Shown: piece after piece, positions 9,036 to 18,188 of the stretch
Position numbering within the stretch: the first letter of the stretch is position 1
How the letters are laid out: each line of letters opens with the position of its first letter
From: Anaerolineae bacterium
Lineage (GTDB): Bacteria > Chloroflexota > Anaerolineae > Aggregatilineales > Phototrophicaceae
Direction: 5' to 3'
Assembly (NCBI GenBank): GCA_017303635.1
Contig: JAFLCG010000019.1
Span: forward strand, 29,941 to 93,940
DNA length: 64,000 nucleotides
Translations under genes and position numbers: made by a program
The notes under the pieces: model-generated
Told to the model about the DNA's origin: nothing
The model's input: the letters and a program-made list of their open reading frames with translations, nothing else
The model's database searches: none

Positions 9036-10877
9036 TTACTTTCCTTCGCTTTCCGTAATCTGGTCAACGATCCACTTGGCAGTCATGGGCATACTGTCAC
9101 CCAATGCCAGCGCCTTCATGTGACGCGTATCCTTATCAGTTTCACCACGGATGATGTGCGCCATCTGAGCGTCGAAGTTATTCTCCAACAGATAAACCCG
9201 TTCATGGCTGTCGATGAACTGCTGGACATCCGGCGATAGGGGCAGCGCCCGGATACGCATGTAATCGGTAGGGATACCCTGCGCCGCTAGATAGTCCCGC
9301 GCCTCTATGATAGCCGGGTCATTTGTGCCATAGGAGAGAATACCCACCCGCGCCTGACCGTCACCCATCACCACCGGCTGCGGCAGTTCCGTCCGGGCGT
9401 TATTGATCTTGCGCTTGATGCGGCTCAGGTTCGCCACCCAGTCCTCGCTGCGTTCACTGTACGTAGCGCGTTCAGTATGACCTGTACCGCGGGTGAAGTA
9501 AGCTGCCTTCGGATGATCAATACCCGGGATGGTCCGGTACGGGATGCCGTCGCCATCGTAATCCTTATACCGGTACCACTCGCCCTTTTCCGCCAGGAAC
9601 GCAGTCAGGCTTTCCAGATCGAGGGTCTTACCCCGATTTAACGGTTGGTCGGGGTAATCAAACGGATCGCTCATCCAGTTATTCATACCCAGGTCGAGGT
9701 CGCTCATCACAAACACAATCGTCTGGTACAGTTCAGCAATATCCTGCGCCCGCCAGCCAAATTCAAACGCTTCCTTGACCGAGCTGGGGATCAGCACGAT
9801 GTGATGCGTATCACCGTGGCTCAGGGTATAAAGCTGGATCAGGTCGCCCTGACCTGTCCGAGTCGGCAGACCCGTCGACGGGCCAATGCGCGTCACGTCC
9901 CAGACCACGCACGGAATTTCCGCAAAATACGCCAGACCGGCAAACTCGCCCATCAGGCTGATGCCGGGGCCGCTGGTACTGGTCATCGAGCGTGCACCCG
10001 CCCATCCTGCGCCGATGATCGCGCCGATAGCCGCGATTTCATCTTCCGCCTGCATGATGGCAATCGTATTCTTGCCCGTCTCCGGGTCTTTGCGGATGCC
10101 CTGATTCTCAAACATGGCATCGATCAAGCTGGTTGACGGGGTGATCGGATACCAAGCCACCACCTGCACACCGCCGAACAAGGCACCCAGGCCACCCGCT
10201 TCATTGCCGGTGATGACAATCTTGCCCGCGTTGCCGCCGGGAATCGGCTCATACTTGAATGGATCTTGCTTGGTGATATTGGCCTTCGTCCATTCATAAG
10301 CGCGGGTCACCATGTCATAGTTGATCTTGGCCGGCTTCTCTTTCCCACTGAAGTTATCGAGCAGCACTTGCCAGATCACATCCAGCGGAATCTCGAACAG
10401 ATACGCCACCGCACCCACATAAACCATATTGGCGACACGTTCCCGCAAGTCGGCGTTCACCCCGGATTCCTTGACCAGCGCATCCACGGGGATGTCGTAG
10501 AAGATCACATCATCCCGCCGGGCGGCCGTTGAACCCTGTGGAATGATGCAGACACCACCAGAAGGCAGCTTTTGAATATCTTCATCTGCGGTTTCCGGGT
10601 TCATCACAACGGCAATATCGTTGTGCGCCGGGCGAGCGACGTAGCCATCTTTGCTGGCACGAATGCTGTACCACGTCGGCAAACCCTTGATGTTGGACGG
10701 GAACAGGTTCTTGCCGTTGACCGGAATACCCATACGGAACAGCGACATCACCAACACATTGTTGGAAGTCTGGCTGCCCGTCCCGTTCTTGGTGGCCGCC
10801 ACAATGGTGAAGTCGTTGATGATTGGCTTCCCATCTTGGGCGCGTGCTTGGACTGCGGGCTGAACGTTCAAAGCCAT
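9036..10877 (-). CDS. korA: 2-oxoacid:ferredoxin oxidoreductase, fused gamma-alpha subunit
   Basis: This protein has 613 residues. The N-terminal 190 residues form the gamma (catalytic-core) domain, starting FTIVAATKNGTGSQTSNN. From about residue 220 the alpha domain starts with GNEAGGLGALFGG and VAWYPITPSTSLIDAMF, the ThDP-pyrimidine-binding region, and continues with ISLMGEFAGLAYFAEIPCVV. This gamma-alpha fusion is the normal KorA/OforA layout. ATG at 10877 sits behind AAGAAGGA. It is 12 bases downstream of the FadR-type regulator, which supports one operon, regulator-korA-korB, driven by the promoter at about 11690. No fused ferredoxin domain is present. Confidence 0.88.
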   Translation of the reverse strand: MALNVQPAVQARAQDGKPIINDFTIVAATKNGTGSQTSNNVLVMSLFRMGIPVNGKNLFPSNIKGLPTWYSIRASKDGYVARPAHNDIAVVMNPETADEDIQKLPSGGVCIIPQGSTAARRDDVIFYDIPVDALVKESGVNADLRERVANMVYVGAVAYLFEIPLDVIWQVLLDNFSGKEKPAKINYDMVTRAYEWTKANITKQDPFKYEPIPGGNAGKIVITGNEAGGLGALFGGVQVVAWYPITPSTSLIDAMFENQGIRKDPETGKNTIAIMQAEDEIAAIGAIIGAGWAGARSMTSTSGPGISLMGEFAGLAYFAEIPCVVWDVTRIGPSTGLPTRTGQGDLIQLYTLSHGDTHHIVLIPSSVKEAFEFGWRAQDIAELYQTIVFVMSDLDLGMNNWMSDPFDYPDQPLNRGKTLDLESLTAFLAEKGEWYRYKDYDGDGIPYRTIPGIDHPKAAYFTRGTGHTERATYSERSEDWVANLSRIKRKINNARTELPQPVVMGDGQARVGILSYGTNDPAIIEARDYLAAQGIPTDYMRIRALPLSPDVQQFIDSHERVYLLENNFDAQMAHIIRGETDKDTRHMKALALGDSMPMTAKWIVDQITESEGK

Positions 10878-10889
10878 AGAAAATCCTTC

Positions 10890-11612
10890 TTAAACAGTGT
10901 CCGGTAACTTCTCGGCAAGATGCGCTTCTGCACCTGCTTGTATCCGTGTCGGATAGTGAAGCAGGCGAGTATGCTGGATGTAAGCTTCCTGGGCCGCGTC
11001 AAAGTCACCGGTACAAATCGCGTCCAGAATGCGCTGGTGGTACTCCCATACTTCGCGGTGATACGTCAACTCGGCGTACACGTTGAGTTCAACCGCTGCA
11101 TAGGCATCCCAGTAGGCTTCCAGCAAGCCTTTGACAAATACGTTATCCAAGTGGCGGAAAATGGTCAGATGAAAAGCGCGGTGCTCATCGTTCGGAATTC
11201 GAATGCGTGGAGCATTGAGCTTACCCCATGCCGCTTCGATGTAACCGCGCAATTCATCCTTATCCGCGTCCGTCAACAGCCGACATGCCTCATGCCAGAA
11301 CGCTACCTCCACATGAGTCCGCAATGCACTGAACTGCTCAAAGTACCGCAGGTCAGTCGCCAGGGCGTAGAACAGACTCAGGTGTACTGCCGGGGCGAAA
11401 CTGTATTCCTTGAGGCGCGTCCCTGCCTGCGACTTCACATCAACCAGTCCCAGTGCACGGGCCACTTCCAACTGTTCACGCACCTTGCTCACGCTGATAT
11501 TTAGGTGTTCATGATCACCTAGTTCAGCAATGGTTGGCAGGCGGTCGCCCGGTTGGTATTCCTGCTCCACAATGAAGTTGAGCAAGTGAGAGTCGAGTTG
11601 AATATCAGCCAC
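10890..11612 (-). CDS. FadR/GntR-family transcriptional regulator (FCD domain)
   Basis: This 240-residue protein has an N-terminal winged helix (PGDRLPTIAELGDHEHLNIS), then an all-helical FCD effector domain. Candidate metal-binding residues are in DEHRAFHLTIF and YHREVWEYHQRIL. FCD regulators usually sense small carboxylic acids. Lying directly upstream of korAB in the same direction, this one probably senses a 2-oxoacid or related metabolite and represses its own operon. The start is GTG with a weak ribosome-binding site, hence some doubt about the first residues. A good promoter and a 21-bp palindrome lie just upstream. Confidence 0.85.
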   Translation of the reverse strand: MADIQLDSHLLNFIVEQEYQPGDRLPTIAELGDHEHLNISVSKVREQLEVARALGLVDVKSQAGTRLKEYSFAPAVHLSLFYALATDLRYFEQFSALRTHVEVAFWHEACRLLTDADKDELRGYIEAAWGKLNAPRIRIPNDEHRAFHLTIFRHLDNVFVKGLLEAYWDAYAAVELNVYAELTYHREVWEYHQRILDAICTGDFDAAQEAYIQHTRLLHYPTRIQAGAEAHLAEKLPDTV

Positions 11613-11644
11613 AGTCGTTTATTGGGATAACACATTCAGTTAGA

Positions 11645-11665
11645 CATATTCATCTGATGAATATG
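11645..11665. promoter_or_regulatory. Palindromic operator for the FadR-type regulator
   Basis: CATATTCAT and ATGAATATG flank a 3-base centre. It lies between the promoter at 11681-11709 and the regulator start, just past the expected transcription start, which is a good position for a repressor that blocks its own operon. Confidence 0.6.
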
Positions 11666-11680
11666 ATTTATTTATTGTGC

Positions 11681-11709
11681 AGTATAGCAGCATATAGATT
11701 TTTTGTCCA
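11681..11709 (-). promoter_or_regulatory. Sigma-70-type promoter of the regulator-korAB operon
   Basis: On the minus strand a -35 TGGACA (11704-11709) and a -10 TATACT (11681-11686) are separated by exactly 17 bases. It is followed by the palindromic operator. Confidence 0.6.
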
Positions 11710-11766
11710 TAAAGGTGGCTTAAGATTTAGTCAATTCACACGAATGAGAGGTAGCAGAAGAGAATA

Positions 11767-11786
11767 AGGCGGCCCGAAGGCCGCCT
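11767..11786 (-). terminator. Terminator of the deoxynucleoside kinase gene
   Basis: Arms AGGCGGCC and GGCCGCCT close a TTCG tetraloop (read on the minus strand), followed by TTATTCT. It lies 12 bases beyond the kinase stop codon. Confidence 0.7.
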
Positions 11787-11797
11787 AGCAGGGGGTT

Positions 11798-12454
11798 CTA
11801 GCCCTGTTCAACCATCTGGTTCTGCTGAAGGCGCAAACCAACCAGCGCCTGATCGACCTGTTGAATGATAGTTTCAAAGTCTGCCGGGGTATGCTGGTAA
11901 TCCAGACCATCAATCGGAATCGTCAATACTGGGCAAGCCACCCATCGGTCAATCCAACGGTCATACAAACTGTTCAACCGTTCCAGATAACTAGGCGACA
12001 TTGTCCGTTCAAACTCGCGCCCTCGCTTGATGATGTGTTCCATCAGGGTTTCCACATCCGCCCGCAGATAAATCAGCAGATTCGGAGGTGGCAAAAACGC
12101 GCTGACCGCTTCGTACAAGCGGCGGTAAGCGTCATAGTCACGAGCGCTCATCGTACCTTGCTCGTACAAATTCCCAGCGAAGATTTCAGCATCTTCATAC
12201 ACCGTTCGGTCTTGTAACACACTCCCCGGATGCTGGAGCAGTTGATGGTGATGTTCTAAGCGCTTGCCCAGGAAAAACACCTGCGAATGAAAACTCCACT
12301 GCTGCATATTCTGATAAAAATCCGCCAGATACGGGTTCTCAGCATTAGCCTCATAAAATGGTTGCCACCCGTAGTGCGCCGCCAGCATGCCGGTTAGGGT
12401 GCTTTTTCCCGCGCCGATATTCCCGGCGACGGCCACAAACAAATTGCGCTGCAT
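11798..12454 (-). CDS. Deoxynucleoside kinase
   Basis: This 218-residue enzyme phosphorylates deoxynucleosides with ATP to start the salvage of deoxynucleotides. The P-loop GNIGAGKST is at residues 11-19. The DRS-type motif QDRTVYEDAEIF near 95 and the lid RGREFE near 140 are both present, matching the dGK/dAK-type dNK family. The ATG at 12454 has AAGGA about 11 bases upstream; a TTG three codons earlier would sit too close to that site. The exact base specificity cannot be judged from sequence. It is separately transcribed and ends in a strong hairpin. Confidence 0.85.
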   Translation of the reverse strand: MQRNLFVAVAGNIGAGKSTLTGMLAAHYGWQPFYEANAENPYLADFYQNMQQWSFHSQVFFLGKRLEHHHQLLQHPGSVLQDRTVYEDAEIFAGNLYEQGTMSARDYDAYRRLYEAVSAFLPPPNLLIYLRADVETLMEHIIKRGREFERTMSPSYLERLNSLYDRWIDRWVACPVLTIPIDGLDYQHTPADFETIIQQVDQALVGLRLQQNQMVEQG

Positions 12455-12589
12455 GGTCCGCAAAATCCTTGAACATATAGAGCAGATGGGTTACATCTAC
12501 CATGTGGGCTTCTCTGCCACCTTTATACGCCATAGAACAGGCGTTTGGCAATTCAATTTGGGATAACGTTGGGTTGGCTTTACATTCGA

Positions 12590-13177
12590 CTATCGTTTGA
12601 ATGCGCTTTTCCATAAAGTCTCAGCTTCGTGGGTATTGAGCTGCGACCAGCTACCAGGCTCCAAGCCCGCCAGTGTGATCGGCCCCACTGCCCAGCGAAC
12701 CAACCGCAGGGTCGGATGCCCGACCGCTGCCGTCATCCGCCGAACCTGCCGGTTACGTCCCTCGGTCAGGGTCAAGCGCAACCAGCAATCTGGCACCGTC
12801 TTACGAACCCGCACTGGCACTGGGCGCTCTGGTAATTCCGGCGGCTGCAACAATAACTCCACCTGTGTGGGGCGAGTCAACCCATCATTGAGTTCGACAC
12901 CATCTCGTAACCGCTGCAGCGCTGTCACATCGGGAATACGTTCCACCTGTACCAGATACGTGCGGGGATGGGCAAACACCGGGTCTGTCAGGCGCGTTTT
13001 GAGGCGGGCGTTATCCGTCAGGATGAGCAAGCCCTCGCTGTCATAATCCAGCCGCCCGGCGGCATACACACCCTTGACCGAGATATAATCGGCCAACGTC
13101 GCCCGCCCTTCCGGATCGGTGAATTGGGTCAAGACGTTGAACGGTTTCCAGAAGCGGAGAATAGCACTTTCAGGCAT
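12590..13177 (-). CDS. RluE/RsuA-family rRNA pseudouridine synthase
   Basis: This protein of 195 residues isomerises a uridine in rRNA. The catalytic motif GRLDYDSEGLLILTDN contains the essential Asp, and the C-terminal EGRNRQVRRM motif is present. It lacks the N-terminal S4 RNA-binding domain of RsuA/RluB and starts almost directly with the catalytic domain (ILRFWKPFNVLTQF), which matches RluE (23S U2457 in E. coli). The exact target is inferred. The 126 bases between it and the kinase hold no clear gene. Confidence 0.85.
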   Translation of the reverse strand: MPESAILRFWKPFNVLTQFTDPEGRATLADYISVKGVYAAGRLDYDSEGLLILTDNARLKTRLTDPVFAHPRTYLVQVERIPDVTALQRLRDGVELNDGLTRPTQVELLLQPPELPERPVPVRVRKTVPDCWLRLTLTEGRNRQVRRMTAAVGHPTLRLVRWAVGPITLAGLEPGSWSQLNTHEAETLWKSAFKR

Positions 13178-13213
13178 AGTTTTGATAGTAGTTGCTAAAC
13201 ATTTGTAAACACA

Positions 13214-13933
13214 TCAGCAGTTCACATACCGTATGGGGTTTTGAGAACCTTTCGAAAGGTAACGGGCAATACTTCCTCCTACGTAATGCTTTAACTCAAG
13301 TGCTGGTTTGCCTTCAAAACACCATCGATTTAAAGTATCACTCTGGGGTGGAACACGCTGATCTGCAGAATACCAACGCTCAATTTCATATACGGCACGG
13401 ACTATCTGATTACTCACAGCAAACACATATTTCGCTTGTTCCCGACGGCTTCCAATAACCCAATTTCCCAGTGTAGCCTCATATAATTCGCTGTCATTCA
13501 TGCCCTGTCGAAATCGACGATTAATGATAACCAGGATCCCGGGCTCTAGAATGGTTATCTCAGGAGCCGCATACATTTCAATAAGTTCATCTACTGTCAT
13601 GCGCCCACGATCGCCCGAGTAATGTCCTTGTAATTGGTTGGTGAGCGACACCATCCCGACATAATCAATAAGTGCCGCTTCGACCTCAAATGCTTCTTTT
13701 TCAGTTAGTCCGTGTCGTTGAATGATATGGGCAACCTTGAACCCTTTTGACATAATCTCTCGTATCCGATCTAGTTTTTCGCTAGGATCAGGTTTAGAAA
13801 TCGCAGCTTGAGCATGATTGAACACACGATTGCCCGTACCTTTTCCAATATAAAACGTCTGACTGGTTTCAGGATCAATCAGGCAATAGACATAGAATCC
13901 GATTTTCTCAATTACGGATGGTGGAAAAGTCAT
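13214..13933 (-). CDS. GIY-YIG nuclease-fold protein (LEM-3-like)
   Basis: This 239-residue protein opens with a GIY-YIG fold. YVYCLIDP supplies the first motif and FYIGKGTGNRVFNH the second with its Arg. A Glu in EVEAALIDYVG is the likely metal ligand. This spacing fits the LEM-3-like GIY-YIG group (cd10440), known from DNA-processing enzymes and many poorly studied bacterial proteins. The C-terminal 100 residues are not recognised. The gene is visibly more A+T-rich than its neighbours, which suggests transfer. ATG at 13933 has GGAG upstream. There are no homing-endonuclease or mobile-element features around it. Confidence 0.7.
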   Translation of the reverse strand: MTFPPSVIEKIGFYVYCLIDPETSQTFYIGKGTGNRVFNHAQAAISKPDPSEKLDRIREIMSKGFKVAHIIQRHGLTEKEAFEVEAALIDYVGMVSLTNQLQGHYSGDRGRMTVDELIEMYAAPEITILEPGILVIINRRFRQGMNDSELYEATLGNWVIGSRREQAKYVFAVSNQIVRAVYEIERWYSADQRVPPQSDTLNRWCFEGKPALELKHYVGGSIARYLSKGSQNPIRYVNC

Positions 13934-14010
13934 GTAATGTCATCTCCCATAGAGTGGATTGATCATTCAATATTGAGCTCAAACCAGTTGGATCATCAAG
14001 CAAGAATCAA

Positions 14011-14658
14011 ATGATGAAATTTTTATCAAGACCGTTCACCTTCCAAGCAGTGTCCAAAACCATTTATCATCTCATGCGCGGTTGCTGGAACGCCTTTCGT
14101 AACGTTCGCCGCGAGTCTGCGCCTATCGCCTTTCAACGCGGTAGCGCCACCCGCCAACACCTCATCCTCGTGCTGATCGCCAGTAGCAGCTGCTATGCGC
14201 TGCAGTTCGCACTGCTGATGCTGACCTATGAATGGCAGATTGCTCGCTTGCTGAGTACCTACACCATGGATCTGGCACGTCCATTGATTGCCTTTGCAAC
14301 TGCCATCATCAGCTATCCTGCTATCACCCTGTTCGCCTGTTGGGCATCCTGGCGATGGGTAACGCGCTTGGCGGGTCAGCGTGGCTCCCGGATCGAACAC
14401 AACTACTGGATAGCCGGACTATGGGCTATCGGCAGTAACCTCGGTATATTGCTTACCGTATTCGCCTGGATCGTCGGACTGGGATTACTTGGAATTCTTG
14501 CATCGGTTGGCATAGCCGTATATACCGTCGTCATCGGAGGGTTTGGCTTTAAAGTAATGTATCCCTTTAAAGACCGGGAACCACCCTTTGTCGCAGCCGG
14601 GATCACCGTGTTGATCGGCTGGTTCACACTCTATGTCCTGCAAACGATACTTACCTGA
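14011..14658 (+). CDS. Yip1-like/unknown four-helix membrane protein
   Basis: This 215-residue protein has about four or five hydrophobic segments after a basic N-terminus of about 50 residues. It resembles Yip1/YIP-domain proteins in layout, but no diagnostic motif is visible. Two ATGs in a row (14011 and 14014) are equally possible starts. It is divergent from the GIY-YIG gene and convergent with the carboxypeptidase gene. No function can be assigned. Confidence 0.55.
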   Translation: MMKFLSRPFTFQAVSKTIYHLMRGCWNAFRNVRRESAPIAFQRGSATRQHLILVLIASSSCYALQFALLMLTYEWQIARLLSTYTMDLARPLIAFATAIISYPAITLFACWASWRWVTRLAGQRGSRIEHNYWIAGLWAIGSNLGILLTVFAWIVGLGLLGILASVGIAVYTVVIGGFGFKVMYPFKDREPPFVAAGITVLIGWFTLYVLQTILT

Positions 14659-14679
14659 TAAGTAGCCGAACAAGAGCGA

Positions 14680-16368
14680 TTAACCCAGAATAACCTCTGT
14701 CTCCACTACGCCAGCGCGATCATGCCGCGCTTTCAACTTCACAAAACCGCCGGCTGGAGCATAGATAACCCATTCGGCTTTTGCCCGATTACTCGTCACA
14801 CCGGAATCTTCACCAGCACTGATGGCCGGTCCCAGCGTATGCCACCCCTCCAACTGCCCGATCTCCATCCGTAGCTTACCTGTCTTGAGCGTCGCCCCAT
14901 TCGGTAGATCAATCTCGGCAATGACTCCACGCACCACTTTCTTATCGAGTGCTTTCTTGGAAACGTAGGACGGCAGCCAACCCGTATTCTGTACCACCAT
15001 CTGAATGTGATAGTGACCATCCGCCAACGGAGTCGTTTTCAGGCTATGCAATTCCAGGCGGGGTGTAATCAGCGCCTGCCAGATCACCCACTGCGGGAAC
15101 TTCGCCACTTCTTTTTCAAGGAACGCAGGCGGGGGGTTACGCCAGCAATAGGCATAATCCCACCCCCCCAATTCAACGGGCCCCAACTGGGGGTGTTGGT
15201 AGGGATACCAATCGATATAGCCCTTCCCTTCCAACACCTGATCGCTCCACTTGAGCAGCTTAAAATCATCCTCAATCGGATGCTCACGGTACCAGTCGAT
15301 AAACTTGTAGCTTTCAATACCCGCCTGCCTCTGCGGACTCCAGATTTCGACCGTCCACGCATACACCCCGAAGTGGTCGTAAATCCAGTCATCGAATACA
15401 CCGGTAATCGTCTCTTTGGGATGGTAACGAAAGTCATGATAGACCGAAACCGCTGGGTATCCAGTCAGCGCCGTCCCCTGTTGTCCAATACGCTGGAACG
15501 TCCATAAGTCTTCTGCCGGGAAGTAATCATCTGGATGAGTCCCAAAAGGGCGGAGTAGTACGCCACTATAAGTATGAAACGTCACCGCATTGACAATATT
15601 ATTGTGAGCCGCGATAAAAGCCACCATCGCCCGCACTTCAGGTTCAGACGTCGGGTATGGCCCTGCCCCTGGCTGTTCATGGAGTTGTCGCCACTCCAAA
15701 GGAAAGTTGCGGTTTAGGTCCAACCCCTGCTTCCGTGGCTTCAGGTCGATAGTCATACCATCGTAGTTATCGATCAACCCTTCCGGCAGAACACGATAGT
15801 ACTCACCACCAACTTCAGTCGGATCACGACGCACCATCAAACGGGAATTCTGTGGGTGTATTTTCCACTGTCCGTGCGGATCTGGTACACGCATTTGGAG
15901 CGCACGCCCATCCCCATCAATATCCTGCCGCTCCAGCCCACCAAGGGGTTCTTCATCATAAGGATAGGGACGTGTACTGGATCGGATAATCCGGGGTTTA
16001 TCCGCCAGCGCCCATTCAGCGCCATCCGGATTGACACGGGGACAGATATAAAAGGCACGGCTATCCAGGCAGCGGGTGATGTTTTCATCGAGGGCGTACT
16101 GAGTGACGAGTGTCTCCAGCAAATACAGGCAGGCAGTTGAGGCCGATGTTTCCGAGGCATGGATATTGCCATCCACCCAAACTGCCGGTTTATCCACCCC
16201 CTGCCCAGTCGCGAAGTTAGTCACCGTCAGCAGCCAGATGTCCCGCCCCTCGTAACTCTTGCCCAGGCTCTCCAGAGTTACCAGTTCTGGGTATTCGGCT
16301 TCATAGGCCAGCAGCAGCCGCGTGAGTTCGTCGTAACGGTAGTAGCGGTCAAACTCGATGTGGGGCAT
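14680..16368 (-). CDS. M14-family zinc carboxypeptidase
   Basis: This 562-residue metallopeptidase has its zinc-binding HxxE in NIHASETSAS near residue 92, the substrate-binding DLNRNFP near 218, and the third zinc His in VTFHTYSGVLL. A catalytic Glu is in AWTVEIWSPQ. The catalytic domain spans about residues 5-400, followed by a C-terminal beta-rich domain. No signal peptide is seen, so the enzyme is probably cytoplasmic. It lies 53 bases after the aminotransferase gene in an rnhA-aminotransferase-peptidase run, so it may feed peptide-derived amino acids into transamination (inference). Confidence 0.85.
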   Translation of the reverse strand: MPHIEFDRYYRYDELTRLLLAYEAEYPELVTLESLGKSYEGRDIWLLTVTNFATGQGVDKPAVWVDGNIHASETSASTACLYLLETLVTQYALDENITRCLDSRAFYICPRVNPDGAEWALADKPRIIRSSTRPYPYDEEPLGGLERQDIDGDGRALQMRVPDPHGQWKIHPQNSRLMVRRDPTEVGGEYYRVLPEGLIDNYDGMTIDLKPRKQGLDLNRNFPLEWRQLHEQPGAGPYPTSEPEVRAMVAFIAAHNNIVNAVTFHTYSGVLLRPFGTHPDDYFPAEDLWTFQRIGQQGTALTGYPAVSVYHDFRYHPKETITGVFDDWIYDHFGVYAWTVEIWSPQRQAGIESYKFIDWYREHPIEDDFKLLKWSDQVLEGKGYIDWYPYQHPQLGPVELGGWDYAYCWRNPPPAFLEKEVAKFPQWVIWQALITPRLELHSLKTTPLADGHYHIQMVVQNTGWLPSYVSKKALDKKVVRGVIAEIDLPNGATLKTGKLRMEIGQLEGWHTLGPAISAGEDSGVTSNRAKAEWVIYAPAGGFVKLKARHDRAGVVETEVILG

Positions 16369-16421
16369 GAAAATTCACTCCCGGAAAATCCAATTCAGAA
16401 CCGTACACGTGACGACCCAAC

Positions 16422-17588
16422 TTACTTCTTCAATTTTAGCAAGCGTTCATTGGCAGCTCGTAACGTCTCATCACTCTTGCAGAACGCGAACCGAGCCCAA
16501 TTGTCTCCAATGTGCCGGTTAGCCTCACTATAGAATGGAGCGGGCGGGATACAGCCGACACCGATCTCTGTAGTGAGATAACGTGCAAAACTGACTGCAT
16601 CCCCATCATATAAGTCGGAAAAATCCGCCAGTATGAAATAGGTTCCCTCTGGCGCTATGAACTTGAAACCGGCAGCTCGTAAGCCGTCCATCAGCAGGTC
16701 ACGCTTACCACTGTACATCGCCTGCAATTCTTCATAGTAACTGCCTGGTTGAGCCAGCGCATAAGCCCCAGCCTCCTGTGCGGGCCCCATCACCGCATAG
16801 GTCACAAACTGATGAGCCCGTTGGATACCGCTGATGAGATGGTTCGGCCCGTAAACCCAACCGATCTTCCAGCCAGTGACACTGTACGACTTACCCAGGC
16901 TACTGACAGTCACTGTACGTTCGAACATTCCTGGCAGCGTAGCAATAGGGATATGCCGAGCATCCCCAAAAGTCAGATGTTCGTAGACTTCATCCGAGAT
17001 AACCGTAACATCAAATTCCTTGCATAGATCAGCGACCAACATCATCTCTTCGCGGGTGAAGACGCGCCCGGTCGGGTTTTGCGGCGAGTTCCAGATGAGC
17101 GCCCGTGTCTTTGAGCTAAAAGCCGCCCGCAGTTCCGCCGGGTCGAGTGTCCACCCTGGCGGACGCAGCGGTACATACACCGGTATTGCCCCAGCGAAGG
17201 TCAGGTTAGGAACGTAGCTATCGAAGAATGGCTCAATAAGGATAACCTCATCACCCGGGTCGACCAGGCCCAGCACCGAAGAAAAGATTGCCTCCGTCGC
17301 CCCCGCAGTGATGATAATGCCTTGATTGGGATCTACATTCAGCCCGTAAAATGCTCCTGCATGGTTTGCCAGAGCCTGGCGCATTGCCACTGAACCTGTC
17401 ATGGGAGGGTATTGATTGAACCGCCCATCCTGTAAAGCCCCCACTGCTGCCGCGATGATATCTGGCGGCCCATCAAAATCCGGGCGACCTTGCCCCAGGT
17501 TAATTGCATTGTGCTGCGCCGAGAGTTGATTGATTTCAGCAAAGATGGTCGTGCCATAGGGCGCAACCCGGTTGGAAGTCTTTGACAT
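16422..17588 (-). CDS. Class I/II PLP-dependent aminotransferase
   Basis: This 388-residue fold-type I aminotransferase binds PLP through the Lys in SSLGKSYSVTGWKIGW. The Asn-Pro-Thr-Gly motif is in WNSPQNPTGRVFTREEM, and the Asp that binds the pyridine N is in VISDEVYEHL. The C-terminal Arg in NWARFAFCK binds the substrate carboxylate. The sequence is closest in type to the methionine/kynurenine aminotransferase group (YbdL-like). It starts 6 bases after rnhA ends, so the two are likely co-transcribed. The amino-acid substrate is not known. Confidence 0.85.
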   Translation of the reverse strand: MSKTSNRVAPYGTTIFAEINQLSAQHNAINLGQGRPDFDGPPDIIAAAVGALQDGRFNQYPPMTGSVAMRQALANHAGAFYGLNVDPNQGIIITAGATEAIFSSVLGLVDPGDEVILIEPFFDSYVPNLTFAGAIPVYVPLRPPGWTLDPAELRAAFSSKTRALIWNSPQNPTGRVFTREEMMLVADLCKEFDVTVISDEVYEHLTFGDARHIPIATLPGMFERTVTVSSLGKSYSVTGWKIGWVYGPNHLISGIQRAHQFVTYAVMGPAQEAGAYALAQPGSYYEELQAMYSGKRDLLMDGLRAAGFKFIAPEGTYFILADFSDLYDGDAVSFARYLTTEIGVGCIPPAPFYSEANRHIGDNWARFAFCKSDETLRAANERLLKLKK

Positions 17589-17594
17589 AGTGTC

Positions 17595-18059
17595 CTATCC
17601 GCCACGTTGAATGCGCTCACGCGCCGCTGTTGCCAGTTGATCCACTCGTTCATTGTGTTCATGACCTGCATGACCACGAACCCATTTCCATTGGATAGTG
17701 TGACGTTTAGTCGCCGCATCCAACCGTTCCCACAAGTCCTGATTAGCAACTGGTTGTTTACTGGCCGTCTTCCAACCATTCTTGATCCAGTTTTTCATCC
17801 AGGTCGTGATGCCATTCTTCACATATTGGCTATCGGTGTGGAATTCAACCTCGCAAGAAGTTTTGAGCGCTTCCAACGCTTCGCAGGCTGCGGTCAATTC
17901 CATGCGATTGTTGGTCGTGCTGCGTTCCCCGCCGCTGAGTTCCCTGCGATTGTCACCGGAAATGAGCAGTACAGCCCATCCGCCCGGCCCATTGGGATTA
18001 GGTTTTGCGCCGCCATCACTGTAAATGACAACTTTAGGTTTTTGTGTTTGAGAGTCCAT
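17595..18059 (-). CDS. rnhA: Ribonuclease HI
   Basis: This 154-residue endonuclease cleaves the RNA of RNA-DNA hybrids. The four catalytic acidic residues are visible in YSDGGAKPNPNG, NRMELTAACEAL, FHTDSQYV and the final NERVDQLA. The basic substrate-binding loop (MKNWIKNGWKTASKQPV) is present, so it is a full bacterial type-1 enzyme. It is the first gene of the rnhA-aminotransferase-peptidase run, after the aconitase terminator. The ATG at 18059 has a weak ribosome-binding site. Confidence 0.93.
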   Translation of the reverse strand: MDSQTQKPKVVIYSDGGAKPNPNGPGGWAVLLISGDNRRELSGGERSTTNNRMELTAACEALEALKTSCEVEFHTDSQYVKNGITTWMKNWIKNGWKTASKQPVANQDLWERLDAATKRHTIQWKWVRGHAGHEHNERVDQLATAARERIQRGG

Positions 18060-18121
18060 AGGGCGGGATTATTGCAGGGAAAGCTCAGTCTGACAACGCC
18101 ACCTCATAACCACTTTAAAAT

Positions 18122-18156
18122 AAGAATGCCCGCCTCAATGTGAGGCAGGCATTCTT
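18122..18156 (-). terminator. Terminator of acnA
   Basis: Arms AAGAATGCC plus GCCTCA and TGAGGC plus GGCATTCTT form a 16-base stem with one mismatch and a 3-base loop. ATTTTAAA follows on the minus strand. It lies 32 bases past the aconitase stop. Confidence 0.7.
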
Positions 18157-18188
18157 GTTATCAAACCGAGGCTATCGCCTTGTCTATC

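Noticed and set aside
8442..9239. Plus-strand frame of 265 codons across korB
   Set aside because: It runs opposite korB and into korA and has no family resemblance.
12351..12614. Minus-strand frame of 87 codons between the kinase and pseudouridine synthase genes
   Set aside because: It overlaps the kinase P-loop region in another frame and has no motif.
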